Assembly (NCBI GenBank): GCA_945873065.1 | Contig: CAMCBN010000004.1 | Span: forward strand, 1 to 64,000 | Direction of reading: 5' to 3' | Source of the DNA: an uncultured Candidatus Saccharibacteria bacterium | GTDB lineage: Bacteria; Patescibacteriota; Saccharimonadia; Saccharimonadales; Saccharimonadaceae | DNA: 64,000 nt | In this document: piece by piece, positions 8,944 through 17,192 of the stretch | Numbering within the stretch: position 1 is the stretch's first letter | Layout of the letters: every line of letters begins with the position of its first letter | Notes under the pieces: generated by a model | Databases searched by the model: none | What the model was told of the DNA's origin: nothing | Seen by the model: the letters and a program-made list of their open reading frames with translations, nothing else | Position numbers and translations under genes: made by a program

Positions 8944-9966
8944 TTACTGCGCCAAGTACACTAGCAAAAGGAACAGTGTCGCGATACCAACTAGTACCCA
9001 CTTGATCTTACGCAAGATCGCCACATACTCCCGCAAAAATGCACTCGGTATATAATATCGCGCCGTTCGTGCACCCAATCCATCACCACGCATGTGCAAT
9101 CGCTTCGCATATAGGGTGACTCGAAACACATGATAATTATTGCTAACAAATAAATATTTTGGGTCCTCTTTTTGCCTAGTCGCTATCTTTTGCGAAAATT
9201 TCAGGTTCTCATACGTTGTTGTCGATCGGTCTTCGAGGAGAATGTCGCTCTCTTTCACACCCTTAGCTAGCAGACGATCAGCGATCGCTCTAGCCTCAGA
9301 GATTTTCTCGTCACTACCCTTTCCGCCACTAGCGATGATCTTGACATCTTTCTTCGTAGCAACCCTGTAGGCTTCGATCGCTCTATCGATCCTCGCAGCT
9401 AATAATGGTGGTACGACAGTGCCATCAACCAAGCCTGACCCATGAATAATGATGTAATCGTAATCTTTTTTCTTTGGCAGCGCGATATACAAAATCGAAT
9501 ACGCCAAAAAAGCGAAAAATACAAACATCAACACAACGAAGAAAAAACTGACAACAACAAATCCATAGTGGACCACCTGCCCCAATACATAATTGTACTG
9601 CCTGATGTCAACTGTGTATCTAATGAACAGTATTGCTGCGCTCGCATACAGCAGTATCACTACCCCGAACAGAGTAGACAGCCCATTTGCCAGACTCACT
9701 CGCTCTTTTTTGAGGATGACGAAGCCGTTGATAATCATACCGACAGAAAACAGCAATAAGCCAATCAGCACCGAGGCATACAAAAATAACATCAAAAGAG
9801 AATGGAGTATTTCTAGCTGTTGATCGTACGCAAACCAGGCACAACTAAGAAAAATCAACCCTAACGATGCCAAAAACAAAAATGCATTCGACAACTTTCG
9901 CTTATCATAGACAAACGAAATAACAAACGCTAATGTCATGATGATGGTCAATATATACAAAAACAT
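8944..9966 (-). CDS. YdcF/SanA/ElyC-family (DUF218) membrane protein
   Basis: Five or so hydrophobic helices fill residues 1-165, followed by a cytoplasmic or extracytoplasmic DUF218 domain: IIIHGSGLVDGTVVPPLLAARIDRAIEAY, IIASGGKG, SEARAIADRLLAKGV and EDRSTTTYENLKFS are the conserved blocks of this family, then a last helix near 320-338. Relatives (ElyC, SanA, YdcF) act in envelope biogenesis and vancomycin resistance in other bacteria; the reaction is not known. The ATG at 9966 is preferred over a TTG immediately before it. It follows 9986-10498 by 19 bases. Confidence 0.87.
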   Translation of the reverse strand: MFLYILTIIMTLAFVISFVYDKRKLSNAFLFLASLGLIFLSCAWFAYDQQLEILHSLLMLFLYASVLIGLLLFSVGMIINGFVILKKERVSLANGLSTLFGVVILLYASAAILFIRYTVDIRQYNYVLGQVVHYGFVVVSFFFVVLMFVFFAFLAYSILYIALPKKKDYDYIIIHGSGLVDGTVVPPLLAARIDRAIEAYRVATKKDVKIIASGGKGSDEKISEARAIADRLLAKGVKESDILLEDRSTTTYENLKFSQKIATRQKEDPKYLFVSNNYHVFRVTLYAKRLHMRGDGLGARTARYYIPSAFLREYVAILRKIKWVLVGIATLFLLLVYLAQ

Positions 9967-9985
9967 CAAGCAATACTACCTTAGT

Positions 9986-10498
9986 TTATCGCTCTGGCAA
10001 AACTTCTGTTATGCATGGTGCAAACTCATCATTTAATCCCGAAATTTGTTCCGCTGGCAACTCAATCACCTGCTCCTCTGCACGCTGTATCATCATATCA
10101 TCAGTCATCGCCGCCATCAGCACCACCGCACCAAAGCGCACTAGTTGCTCTGTCTGCTCAGGTGAAAGCAACACATCGTAGCGTGCTCGCCCTTTAACTC
10201 CGTACACCACTGCTGTCTGTCGAGAATTTGTATCGGTAATATCAATACCGCAAATTTTCGCCTGCGGAAACCGCGCTTCACTTGGTAATGGGAAAAATCG
10301 GTCATATCGGCTACGCGCCAGAGCCATTAACGTATCATGCTCACCACTATTAGCTGCAGCGATATGATAGGTCGCCGTACCTTCCGAATGATCATATTCA
10401 ATATCATACACAATTGACCTTAGCGGCTCAGACAAATCTGAATCACAAAAATCCCGACACTGTACTAACGTCCGCTTCGGTGTCCATAGTTCGCTCAT
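9986..10498 (-). CDS. hypothetical protein, LWxPK small-protein family, copy 3
   Basis: Unknown protein of 170 residues, the closest relative of 1494-2012. Shared blocks are ELWTPKR at the N-terminus, DRFFPLPSEA in the middle, and VVYGVKG plus LSPEQTEQLVRFGAVV near residues 115-140. The tail after residue 140 differs and is rich in acidic residues. It is followed closely by the YdcF-like membrane protein. A TGG TAAAAT box lies at 10538-10530, overlapping the end of the small gene upstream, and GAGGCGG precedes the start. Confidence 0.78.
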   Translation of the reverse strand: MSELWTPKRTLVQCRDFCDSDLSEPLRSIVYDIEYDHSEGTATYHIAAANSGEHDTLMALARSRYDRFFPLPSEARFPQAKICGIDITDTNSRQTAVVYGVKGRARYDVLLSPEQTEQLVRFGAVVLMAAMTDDMMIQRAEEQVIELPAEQISGLNDEFAPCITEVLPER

Positions 10499-10532
10499 AA
10501 TTCATTACCGCCTCGCATATTACCCTAGTATT

Positions 10533-10634
10533 TTACCACTTGCGCAAGGAGTAGCCAAAAGATATCGGCGTTGCCAAAATGAAAATCAGCAGCACCCGAT
10601 GCCACGGCTTCTCCGCATATATAGCATAAATCAT
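10533..10634 (-). CDS. small membrane peptide, 33 residues
   Basis: A short reading frame in the gap between glyS and 9986-10498. It begins MIYAIYAEKPWHRV, continues with the hydrophobic stretch LLIFILATPISFGY and ends with the basic SLRKW. The composition, one short membrane helix flanked by positive residues, looks like a real small protein. No Shine-Dalgarno site is seen; GATATT lies 6 bases before the ATG, which fits the leaderless pattern of this window only weakly. Its last codons TGG TAA overlap the -10 box of the next gene. Confidence 0.45.
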   Translation of the reverse strand: MIYAIYAEKPWHRVLLIFILATPISFGYSLRKW

Positions 10635-10668
10635 TTTGTCAATATCACCATGACAGACGAGTAAATAG

Positions 10669-12009
10669 CTATAACTCCTCAACTTCTACTCGCCTCTGCT
10701 CCGTCGTATCCCGCTCGCGCACGGTGACGGTACCGTCCTCCAGCGTCTGGAAGTCGATCACCACGCAATGCGGCGTGCCGATTTCGTCTTGGCGGCGATA
10801 GCGTTTGCCGATATTGCCGTTGTCGTCCCACATCACGCGGCCGTGTTTTTGCTTTAAGCTGCGGTAAATTTCGCGGGCTTTTTCCACTAGTTCCGGCTTA
10901 TTCTTCAGTAGCGGCGACACCGCAAATTTCACTGGCGCCAAATGCTCTGGCAGGCGCAGATATACCCGCTTTTGCCCGTCAACCTCATCCTCCGTATACG
11001 CCTCAGATAACACCGCCATCAGCGCCCGCTCCACGCCAAAACTTGGCTCGATGACGTGCGGCACAAATTTCGTATTTGTCCCCTTCACCGTATATTCCAT
11101 GCTTTTACCGCTAGCGCGCTGAATATTACCGAGGTCAAAATCAGTCCTATAAGCAATGCCCATCAATTCTTCTTTGCCAATTGGATAATCGTATTCAATA
11201 TCGATGGTCTTTTTACTGTAGTGCGCCCGATCCTCGGCTGGCACGTCAAGTTCGTGAATATGCTCTTGGCTAAGGCCAAGCTTACCCAAAAATTCGTGCG
11301 TTGATTTAAGAAGTTCATCAAACGCCTCTTGCCACTTGTCAGGATTGACAAAATATTCAATTTCCATCTGCTCAAACTCGCGGCTGCGGAACACGAAATC
11401 GCGCGGCGCGATCTCATTGCGAAACGCCTTGCCCTGCTGAGCGATGCCGAACGGCAGATCAGGGTAAAAACTATCGACAACGTTTTTGAAATTCGTGAAA
11501 ATCCCTTGAGCGGTTTCGGGGCGGAGATATGAAACACTGTCCTCGCTCTCGGTCGCGCCAATGTGGGTTTTAAACATCATATTGAACGTGCGCGACTTAC
11601 TTAAAGGATTGCCATCGGGACTTTTAATGCCATGTTCAGCGATCGCCTCGTCCATCTGCTGCATCGTCATGCCATCTGGATCAACACCATTATCTTTGAG
11701 AATGTGATCAGTGCGGTAACGGCGCTTATTGACCGTGTCCTCGCACAGCGGATCAACAAACGTATCCACATGCCCGCTCGCCTGCCACACTTTCTGATTC
11801 ATCAAAATCGCCGCATCAACGCCGTACATATCGTCGCGGCTGTCCACAAAATGCTGCCACCATAGGTTCATAATATTGCGCTTCAAAGCAACACCCAGCG
11901 GACCATAGTCCCACGTCCCCGACAAGCCGCCATACACATCCGACCCCTGATAAATAAAGCCGCGGCGCTTACACAAACTAATAATGTCTTCCATCTTGAC
12001 GTCGCTCAC
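10669..12009 (-). CDS. glyS: glycine--tRNA ligase, class II alpha2 type
   Basis: Charges tRNA-Gly. 446 residues, the single-chain homodimeric type rather than the alpha2beta2 type. Class II features are visible: FRNEIAPRDFVFRSREFEQMEIEYF (motif 2 region), GIAYRTDFDLGNIQ, and PHVIEPSFGVERALMAVLSEAY (motif 3), with a C-terminal anticodon-binding domain containing GRVMWDDNGNIGKRYRRQDEIGTP. The start is GTG, chosen because AAAGGA lies 7 bases upstream. A small hairpin ends just before that site. Transcribed alone; no T-box was recognised. Confidence 0.95.
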   Translation of the reverse strand: MSDVKMEDIISLCKRRGFIYQGSDVYGGLSGTWDYGPLGVALKRNIMNLWWQHFVDSRDDMYGVDAAILMNQKVWQASGHVDTFVDPLCEDTVNKRRYRTDHILKDNGVDPDGMTMQQMDEAIAEHGIKSPDGNPLSKSRTFNMMFKTHIGATESEDSVSYLRPETAQGIFTNFKNVVDSFYPDLPFGIAQQGKAFRNEIAPRDFVFRSREFEQMEIEYFVNPDKWQEAFDELLKSTHEFLGKLGLSQEHIHELDVPAEDRAHYSKKTIDIEYDYPIGKEELMGIAYRTDFDLGNIQRASGKSMEYTVKGTNTKFVPHVIEPSFGVERALMAVLSEAYTEDEVDGQKRVYLRLPEHLAPVKFAVSPLLKNKPELVEKAREIYRSLKQKHGRVMWDDNGNIGKRYRRQDEIGTPHCVVIDFQTLEDGTVTVRERDTTEQRRVEVEEL

Positions 12010-12040
12010 AAAAAATCCTTTCTCCGCGTTGGCAACGCGG
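12010..12040 (-). promoter_or_regulatory. hairpin next to the glyS ribosome-binding site
   Basis: CCGCGTT (12024-12030) pairs perfectly with AACGCGG (12034-12040) around a 3-base loop; on the minus strand the stem ends a few bases before AAAGGA and the GTG start of glyS. It may influence glyS translation. Confidence 0.4.
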
Positions 12041-12109
12041 TGACATTTCGTATTACATTACCATACAGTATATCATCAAAAGACATGACAGACGATGAAC
12101 TGCCACGCG

Positions 12110-13480
12110 TTACGTACGAATATCATTCCGGCGACGCTGATATTCTTCGAATGACAAAATAGGCTGCTTCTCCCCATAGCGATACACCGGGACGTACATA
12201 CCGTTCTCGACAACTACATCTACTATCTCTGGTAACATACGGGCATATGACGCCCGCGCACTCGGCATATACACGATAGCACTAATATCAGTCGCTGGTA
12301 CTGCACCAAAAATAACGTGATGATTGTTAATACGAGACTCCCTAACATTCCTCGCCAAATCCGGCCCCAACTCGGTATTATCACGATGGAGCACAATAGA
12401 TATGGGGTATTCGTAAAGATAGTCCAGCAGGGGTGTTGGCCTATCTTTTGTAACCTCGACCTTCGCCACATCAACATTAAACGGGAAAAAATCATAGTCT
12501 GCATTCTTACCGATCGCTTCTCCGCACACGATACCACCCGAAAGTATCCGACGAAGCGTATCGACCTCTTCTGTAGAGTGTACTAGGCTGCCAGGGCGAA
12601 ATGGATCAGCGTCCTTCTCCATAGAAAGTTTTCGATTCCGTTCTGATGATTGATCTTTCATTTGACTATCACGTGACAACACTTCTGATTTAAACAACTG
12701 CTGGGCGAGGACTGCCGTTTTCGTGTCACGATTCAATGCATCAAACGGCACGATATTCTTCTTCCCATGCCCCTCTGCTATCGCCTGCTCTGAAAGATAT
12801 ATCCTCTTTTCTTCGTCGCTCATGTCACTAAATAACCTCATTGCAGGTATATCACCAGCACTGAAGTCTGGACCCCATGCGATGGGTAGCCGATCTGGCA
12901 CTCCAGCAACTGAAAATTCTGTATAAGCCCTCCTCGAGTCGGAAGATTTCTCTACCTCAGTAAATAGTACCGAAGCCCACTGGAAAGAGATCCACCACTG
13001 AGCTGCTTTGCCCTCATACTCAATAGCACGACGAAGCGCTTGGACCGCCTCAAGCGGGCGATCTGAATCTAAGCAAAAATTGCGAAACCGTTCCCCATCA
13101 CCCCCGAGAGTTCCATCTCTGGCTGTCAAACGGAGTAACCCAGCCCCAACGAGTCGACACCGAGCTAGCGCCCTTTCTTGCGAGTTATATATGCCATACG
13201 CCACGAACCTCTCGAAAATCTCATGCCGCTCATTGTCATCTGCCTTCCTCAGTGCATCACCGATCCCTCCATCGACCAACTGTTTCATCATGCGGGAAAA
13301 AACAGATCCCTGATTACATGCAGCTAGCACCATCTCACGCTGATTTACTGTCAACATATCCAGTGCACCAAACACCTCTTCCTGGCTATACTTGGGTGTA
13401 GCGTCATTGTTTTCACGACTAATCAGGTCCACGCCATCATCAAACACTCCGGCGCCTCGTACAATCTCTCGGCTATACAT
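12110..13480 (-). CDS. hypothetical protein, tandem pair member A
   Basis: Unknown protein of 456 residues, clearly homologous to 13547-15205 over nearly its full length. Shared blocks include GVPDRLPIAW, NRDTKTAVLAQQLFK with SRD, LVHSTEE...GGIVCGEAIG near residues 299-324, FGAVPATDISAIV near 395 and ENGMYVPVY near 430. The C-terminal 160 residues (His-Ser-Thr, then a helix, then a [VI]PVY end) faintly recall ADP-ribosyltransferase-like domains; this is only an idea. It starts 8 bases after TATAAT and has its own promoter. Confidence 0.75.
   Translation of the reverse strand: MYSREIVRGAGVFDDGVDLISRENNDATPKYSQEEVFGALDMLTVNQREMVLAACNQGSVFSRMMKQLVDGGIGDALRKADDNERHEIFERFVAYGIYNSQERALARCRLVGAGLLRLTARDGTLGGDGERFRNFCLDSDRPLEAVQALRRAIEYEGKAAQWWISFQWASVLFTEVEKSSDSRRAYTEFSVAGVPDRLPIAWGPDFSAGDIPAMRLFSDMSDEEKRIYLSEQAIAEGHGKKNIVPFDALNRDTKTAVLAQQLFKSEVLSRDSQMKDQSSERNRKLSMEKDADPFRPGSLVHSTEEVDTLRRILSGGIVCGEAIGKNADYDFFPFNVDVAKVEVTKDRPTPLLDYLYEYPISIVLHRDNTELGPDLARNVRESRINNHHVIFGAVPATDISAIVYMPSARASYARMLPEIVDVVVENGMYVPVYRYGEKQPILSFEEYQRRRNDIRT
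12273..12313. repeat. 41-base direct repeat, copy in member A
   Basis: Identical base for base to 13701-13741. Both encode the block IFGAVPATDISAIV on the minus strand in the two paralogous genes, while the flanking DNA has diverged. Confidence 0.85.
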
Positions 13481-13494
13481 ATCTTTGTATTATA
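13481..13494 (-). promoter_or_regulatory. -10 box of pair member A (leaderless type)
   Basis: TATAAT (13494-13489, minus strand) with 8 bases to the ATG at 13480; expected transcript start 1-2 bases before the ATG. Confidence 0.55.
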
Positions 13495-13546
13495 CTATAA
13501 ACTAACAAAAATAATCGTCTTAGAATACACTATCCCCCTACCCTCT

Positions 13547-15205
13547 CTATACCCCCATACGTTGTCGACGCTGCTGTGAGTATACTTCGAATGGTAGTTT
13601 TAGTTCCCCATTGATATCATATACAGGTATATACATGCCGTTATCAACGATTGCCTCAATAGTGTCGCCTATCTTTTCTGCGGCGTCTGTACCGTGTACA
13701 ACGATAGCACTAATATCAGTCGCTGGTACTGCACCAAAAATCGTTCGATGTTGGTAGGGTATTGCTTCAGCTAAAGTTGCCTGGTCGGGGCCAGTTTCGA
13801 GACCATCACGATATAGAATGAGCGAAAATGACCCATACCGTCCATCTATACCCACATCACGCAGGCGTTGAGAAAAATCATCTTCATCCCTCTTCGTTCC
13901 TCTCGCGATTTGTCGTGTATCGACACCAAATGGGAATGAATCACTTCTAGCATTTCTGTCTAGTGCCTCACCGCATAAAATTCCGTCAACAAGCATCTGG
14001 CGAACATTCTCAATCTTTGGAGTCGAATGTACCAGATAACCATCTTGAAGCGGATAACCCCATTCCTTCGCGGCATAATAATTCCGTGCCGTCGCACGAG
14101 ATTTCGAGGTAATATCACGTGATAGCATACCAGCCTTAAATAATTGCCACGCAAGAATTGATATTTTCGTATCACGATTCAACGAGTCAAACGACACAAT
14201 AGTTCGCTCAGCACAGCCTTCGTCTAGCGCCTTATCCGACAAATACATACCCCGCTCTTCAATTGTCATAGATGCAAACGATTTCATAGTCACCATATCA
14301 TCAACACATCCATAGGTGCGCCACGCGACTGGTAACCGATCCGGTACCGACCCAACCGAAAACGGCGCATATACCCGTTCTACCCTTGTCCCTGTCTCTC
14401 GAAAGAGCATTGATGCATACTGGAAATGCGTCCACCATGATCCGGCGTCATGTTCATGTGTAAGCACCGATTGTAGTGTCTGAAACGAAACCCAAGGATT
14501 CTCTGACTCTAGACACACTTTGCGAAATCTTGGCCCATCATTCCCCAAAGCACCTTCACGCCGTGTCAACTCAAACAGTCCTGCGCACATCAATTGCTGC
14601 AGCATTTGTAGTCTTTTATACCACTCCTGGCCAGTGCATTTACCAGACAACAGATATCTGTCGATAAACCACTTCTGTTCGGAGTCTTGCATCCAAGCAA
14701 ATGCTTCGCCTATACCAGCCACGGCCAATTCCTGCAACATCTCGAATACTCGCTGCGGTGACACCTCATCATCTATACGTGGGACTCCCCGAAGACACTT
14801 CAACGCAGTCGGTATATAATGAGACCCTGCAAGATTCAATTCGTCGAACACGTTCAATAACCCCTTGCTTAATAACGCATCAAACTCCTGGGTATTCTTC
14901 TTCTCGTCTTGAGCCAAATACAATCCTAATTGTTTAATATTCCATTGTGTATCTGCATCTGAAATAGGTATCTCGGCAGCCCCACTACATAATCGACTCA
15001 CACACTCAAACGTCTGCGCTGGACACTTAGTGTACCTTATAGTATTCCCTAGGTTTTTCGTGATCTTTATATCGCACGAATCTAATGCGTCCCACGTCAA
15101 TCCTCTTTCTAACATATCAGCTAGTCGAGATAATTGATGTGCCACACTTGGCGTAGGCTCTGTGTCGGGTATATGATCTATACGACAATTGGCTGTTTCA
15201 TGCAT
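13547..15205 (-). CDS. hypothetical protein, tandem pair member B
   Basis: Unknown protein of 552 residues, upstream and longer partner of 12110-13480, with about 100 additional residues at the N-terminus. Shared blocks: GVPDRLPVAW in the form SVPDRLPVAW, NRDTKISILAWQLFK, LVHSTPK...DGILCGEAL near residues 391-415, FGAVPATDISAIV near 490 and DNGMYIPVYDINGELKLP at the end. A 41-base stretch of DNA is identical in both genes. The final [IV]PVYDxxG pattern recurs in uncharacterised CPR proteins as far as I recall. No signal peptide or membrane span. Confidence 0.75.
   Translation of the reverse strand: MHETANCRIDHIPDTEPTPSVAHQLSRLADMLERGLTWDALDSCDIKITKNLGNTIRYTKCPAQTFECVSRLCSGAAEIPISDADTQWNIKQLGLYLAQDEKKNTQEFDALLSKGLLNVFDELNLAGSHYIPTALKCLRGVPRIDDEVSPQRVFEMLQELAVAGIGEAFAWMQDSEQKWFIDRYLLSGKCTGQEWYKRLQMLQQLMCAGLFELTRREGALGNDGPRFRKVCLESENPWVSFQTLQSVLTHEHDAGSWWTHFQYASMLFRETGTRVERVYAPFSVGSVPDRLPVAWRTYGCVDDMVTMKSFASMTIEERGMYLSDKALDEGCAERTIVSFDSLNRDTKISILAWQLFKAGMLSRDITSKSRATARNYYAAKEWGYPLQDGYLVHSTPKIENVRQMLVDGILCGEALDRNARSDSFPFGVDTRQIARGTKRDEDDFSQRLRDVGIDGRYGSFSLILYRDGLETGPDQATLAEAIPYQHRTIFGAVPATDISAIVVHGTDAAEKIGDTIEAIVDNGMYIPVYDINGELKLPFEVYSQQRRQRMGV
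13701..13741. repeat. 41-base direct repeat, copy in member B
   Basis: Identical to 12273-12313; see that entry. Confidence 0.85.
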
Positions 15206-15317
15206 ATCATTTGCCCTTCTTATCTTAATACAGCATATACCAATACAATATAATATAATACAGAAATTATCAAAGCATTAAACTTATACTACAAAATATC
15301 CCAATACTATATGAAAT

Positions 15318-16001
15318 TTAATACCCCACCTCCGCATGCTGCCGCGCTACTAGCCAGCAATCAGCTATCACTGGTGTCACTCCCCTAATACGCGCCATTT
15401 TTTCTAACGAATTAGCCTGCATGAGTCGGAGTAATTTGATGTGATCTGCTGTCAAATTACCCCTATTGCTCAGCCTTAATACCTGCTCGCTTAGATCATA
15501 CATATATCGCCTATCGGACTGCAGTTTGTGGCCAGTCGCATCTATATGCAGGTTTAATTCGCTACCTAATAACCCTGCATACCGTAGATAAAACCACGCT
15601 TCAATCAACCGCCTATCAATAGTTCGCTCGTTAAACGCTGCCAATACCTGAGCCAGTACCATGAACCATTCCGGCTCGTCGATCTGTTCACTCCCGTTCG
15701 CTACCAATTTCATAATCGCATACACCTGTTGCATCCGCTCGTAATCATCCAAAATATGGTGATAAAATACGTTGAGCCGAGCACTTGTCAATACTCCAAG
15801 TTCTCCTCGACCTCGCCGTATCACCACATCGCTGACCGCAAAGAGCTCAATGCCACCGGCAAGTTTACTCTTCTCGCGCCGAACACCTTTGGCGATAACC
15901 GAGCGTTGTCCTAATGGTGTGAGCAGTTGAATAATTCGATCGGCCTCTCCGTAATTTGTTCGACGCAAAACTATCGCAGTAGTTCGCTGGGTTGGGCTCA
16001 T
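15318..16001 (-). CDS. recO: DNA repair protein RecO
   Basis: Mediator that loads RecA on gapped DNA with RecR. The N-terminal OB-fold is recognisable from TTAIVLRRTNYGEADRIIQLLT and GVRREKSKLAGGIELFAVSDVVIRRGRGELGVLTSA; a helical C-terminal domain follows, without an obvious CxxC zinc site. Length 227 is close to normal. Its ATG overlaps the stop of the receiver gene by four bases (ATGA), so repair and signalling genes are translated from one message. Confidence 0.92.
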   Translation of the reverse strand: MSPTQRTTAIVLRRTNYGEADRIIQLLTPLGQRSVIAKGVRREKSKLAGGIELFAVSDVVIRRGRGELGVLTSARLNVFYHHILDDYERMQQVYAIMKLVANGSEQIDEPEWFMVLAQVLAAFNERTIDRRLIEAWFYLRYAGLLGSELNLHIDATGHKLQSDRRYMYDLSEQVLRLSNRGNLTADHIKLLRLMQANSLEKMARIRGVTPVIADCWLVARQHAEVGY

Positions 16002-16417
16002 GTAGTCTCACTCCGTACTTTTGTGTCATCAAAATTATCATTGGATGTCGGCAGCGTACGTTGTATGTGAAGTACGATATCAGCCAGGCGCACAGTAGCT
16101 TTATCGAAGATAGCTATTACCCCATAGGGGTATAGGTCGTCTGGCGTAAGGGTATCTACACTATTACTGCAAATAATGACTGGTATATCGTGTAGGTCGC
16201 TATACGATTGTAATTCGTGCAATAGTACTAGTCCATTTACCCCTGGCATAAACATATCGAGTACTATCACCGCAGGCGGGTCCGTATCGATCTGCCTCAT
16301 CCCCTCGAGAGCGTCTGGCGCATAAGCTGCTATTAGTCCAGCTGCACGTAGTCGGTAAATCAACAAATCGGCAAACCAGGCATCATCATCAATCACCAAT
16401 ACCCTACTGGGTATCAT
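15998..16417 (-). CDS. single-domain response regulator (receiver)
   Basis: 139-residue receiver domain without output domain. The acidic pair is in VLVIDDDAWF, the phosphoacceptor aspartate in VIVLDMFMPGVNG near residue 54, the conserved Ser in IICSNS and the lysine in IFDKAT near 107. It starts at the ATG overlapping the kinase stop as ATGA; a long open frame continues upstream but that part is only the kinase gene read in another frame. It probably acts with the degenerate kinase upstream, but the kinase lacks its phosphoacceptor histidine. Confidence 0.88.
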   Translation of the reverse strand: MIPSRVLVIDDDAWFADLLIYRLRAAGLIAAYAPDALEGMRQIDTDPPAVIVLDMFMPGVNGLVLLHELQSYSDLHDIPVIICSNSVDTLTPDDLYPYGVIAIFDKATVRLADIVLHIQRTLPTSNDNFDDTKVRSETT

Positions 16418-17160
16418 AAAAGCCTCTGCTGTTGCGCCGCTGGGACATCTACATAAAATGTCGCGCCATCGCGATGACGAATCGCACCGATCCGAGCTTG
16501 CATCGTGGCAGCGAATCGTCCAGCGATATACAACCCCAAGCCACTGCTTGCTGGCCGATTGTGTAGTGGCTGAACGCGCACACCGACGGTTTGCTGAAGG
16601 CGCTGCCATAGCCGTGACGGCACCGCTGGACCGTAATCTCGTACCGCTAACCGGACTATACGACCGCGCTGACGCCGAGATATCGTAATGGCGACCGGCA
16701 CATCGGCCTTGCTGTAGCGGAGAGCGTTGTCGACGAAATTCAACAAAATACGCCCGAGTAGATCGCGATCGGCTAGTCCGATCATCGACCGTCGCGGTAT
16801 ACGAACAGTAATACGACGGCCATTCGCTTGATAGAGTGGATATACTTTGGCAGCAATCTCGCAACATAGTGCCGTGAGATTGAGCGGTACTACCGTGGCG
16901 GTCGCATCGCCGATATGTGTTGAGCGGGTTAGGTCGGTCGTCAAGCGTAGTGCACGTTCGCTGGTGAGCACGATACGGCGAGCTGTCGTGGAGATTTCGG
17001 ACGAGCTCAGACCACCAGCCTCGATATGTAGAGCCAACTGCCGCAACAACGCTAGTGGTGACTTCAAGTCGTTCGCAGCAGCTACAAAAAGCGACGTGTC
17101 CCTCTGGTATACGTCGCTTTTTGTAGCAAGAATCTGTCCCCCATCGCCCATACCAGCCAT
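16414..17160 (-). CDS. histidine-kinase-like protein lacking the phosphoacceptor His
   Basis: 248-residue soluble protein with the two-domain core of a sensor kinase and no sensor or membrane segment. The H-box reads VAAANDLKSPLALLRQL: Asn30 stands where ASHDLKSPL kinases have the histidine. The ATPase domain keeps the N-box (LLNFVDNALRYS), a G1-like DYGPA and the G2 motif SSGLGLYIAG. It could bind ATP without phosphorelay. The ATG is 5 bases after TATGTT. A perfect 17-bp inverted repeat lies within codons 12-27. First gene of the kinase-receiver-recO operon. Confidence 0.85.
   Translation of the reverse strand: MAGMGDGGQILATKSDVYQRDTSLFVAAANDLKSPLALLRQLALHIEAGGLSSSEISTTARRIVLTSERALRLTTDLTRSTHIGDATATVVPLNLTALCCEIAAKVYPLYQANGRRITVRIPRRSMIGLADRDLLGRILLNFVDNALRYSKADVPVAITISRRQRGRIVRLAVRDYGPAVPSRLWQRLQQTVGVRVQPLHNRPASSGLGLYIAGRFAATMQARIGAIRHRDGATFYVDVPAAQQQRLL
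17081..17127 (-). terminator. terminator-like 17-bp inverted repeat inside the kinase gene
   Basis: GCTACAAAAAGCGACGT (17081-17097) is perfectly complementary to ACGTCGCTTTTTGTAGC (17111-17127), with a 13-base loop. A GC core flanked by A5/T5 gives the form of a bidirectional intrinsic terminator, yet it lies in the open reading frame (codons 12-27), just before the H-box. Confidence 0.6.
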
Positions 17161-17192
17161 ATTGTAACATAGCGGTACGCAATGTTCTATAT

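Noticed and set aside
10612..10646. TTGACA upstream of TATATA on the minus strand as a promoter for a small RNA after glyS
   Set aside because: The spacing is 13 bases and the sequence is better explained as the start of the 33-residue frame.
15998..17182. A 394-codon open frame that would fuse a long N-terminus to the receiver domain
   Set aside because: Residues before the receiver are composition-biased nonsense and overlap the kinase gene in another frame; the receiver start overlaps the kinase stop as ATGA.
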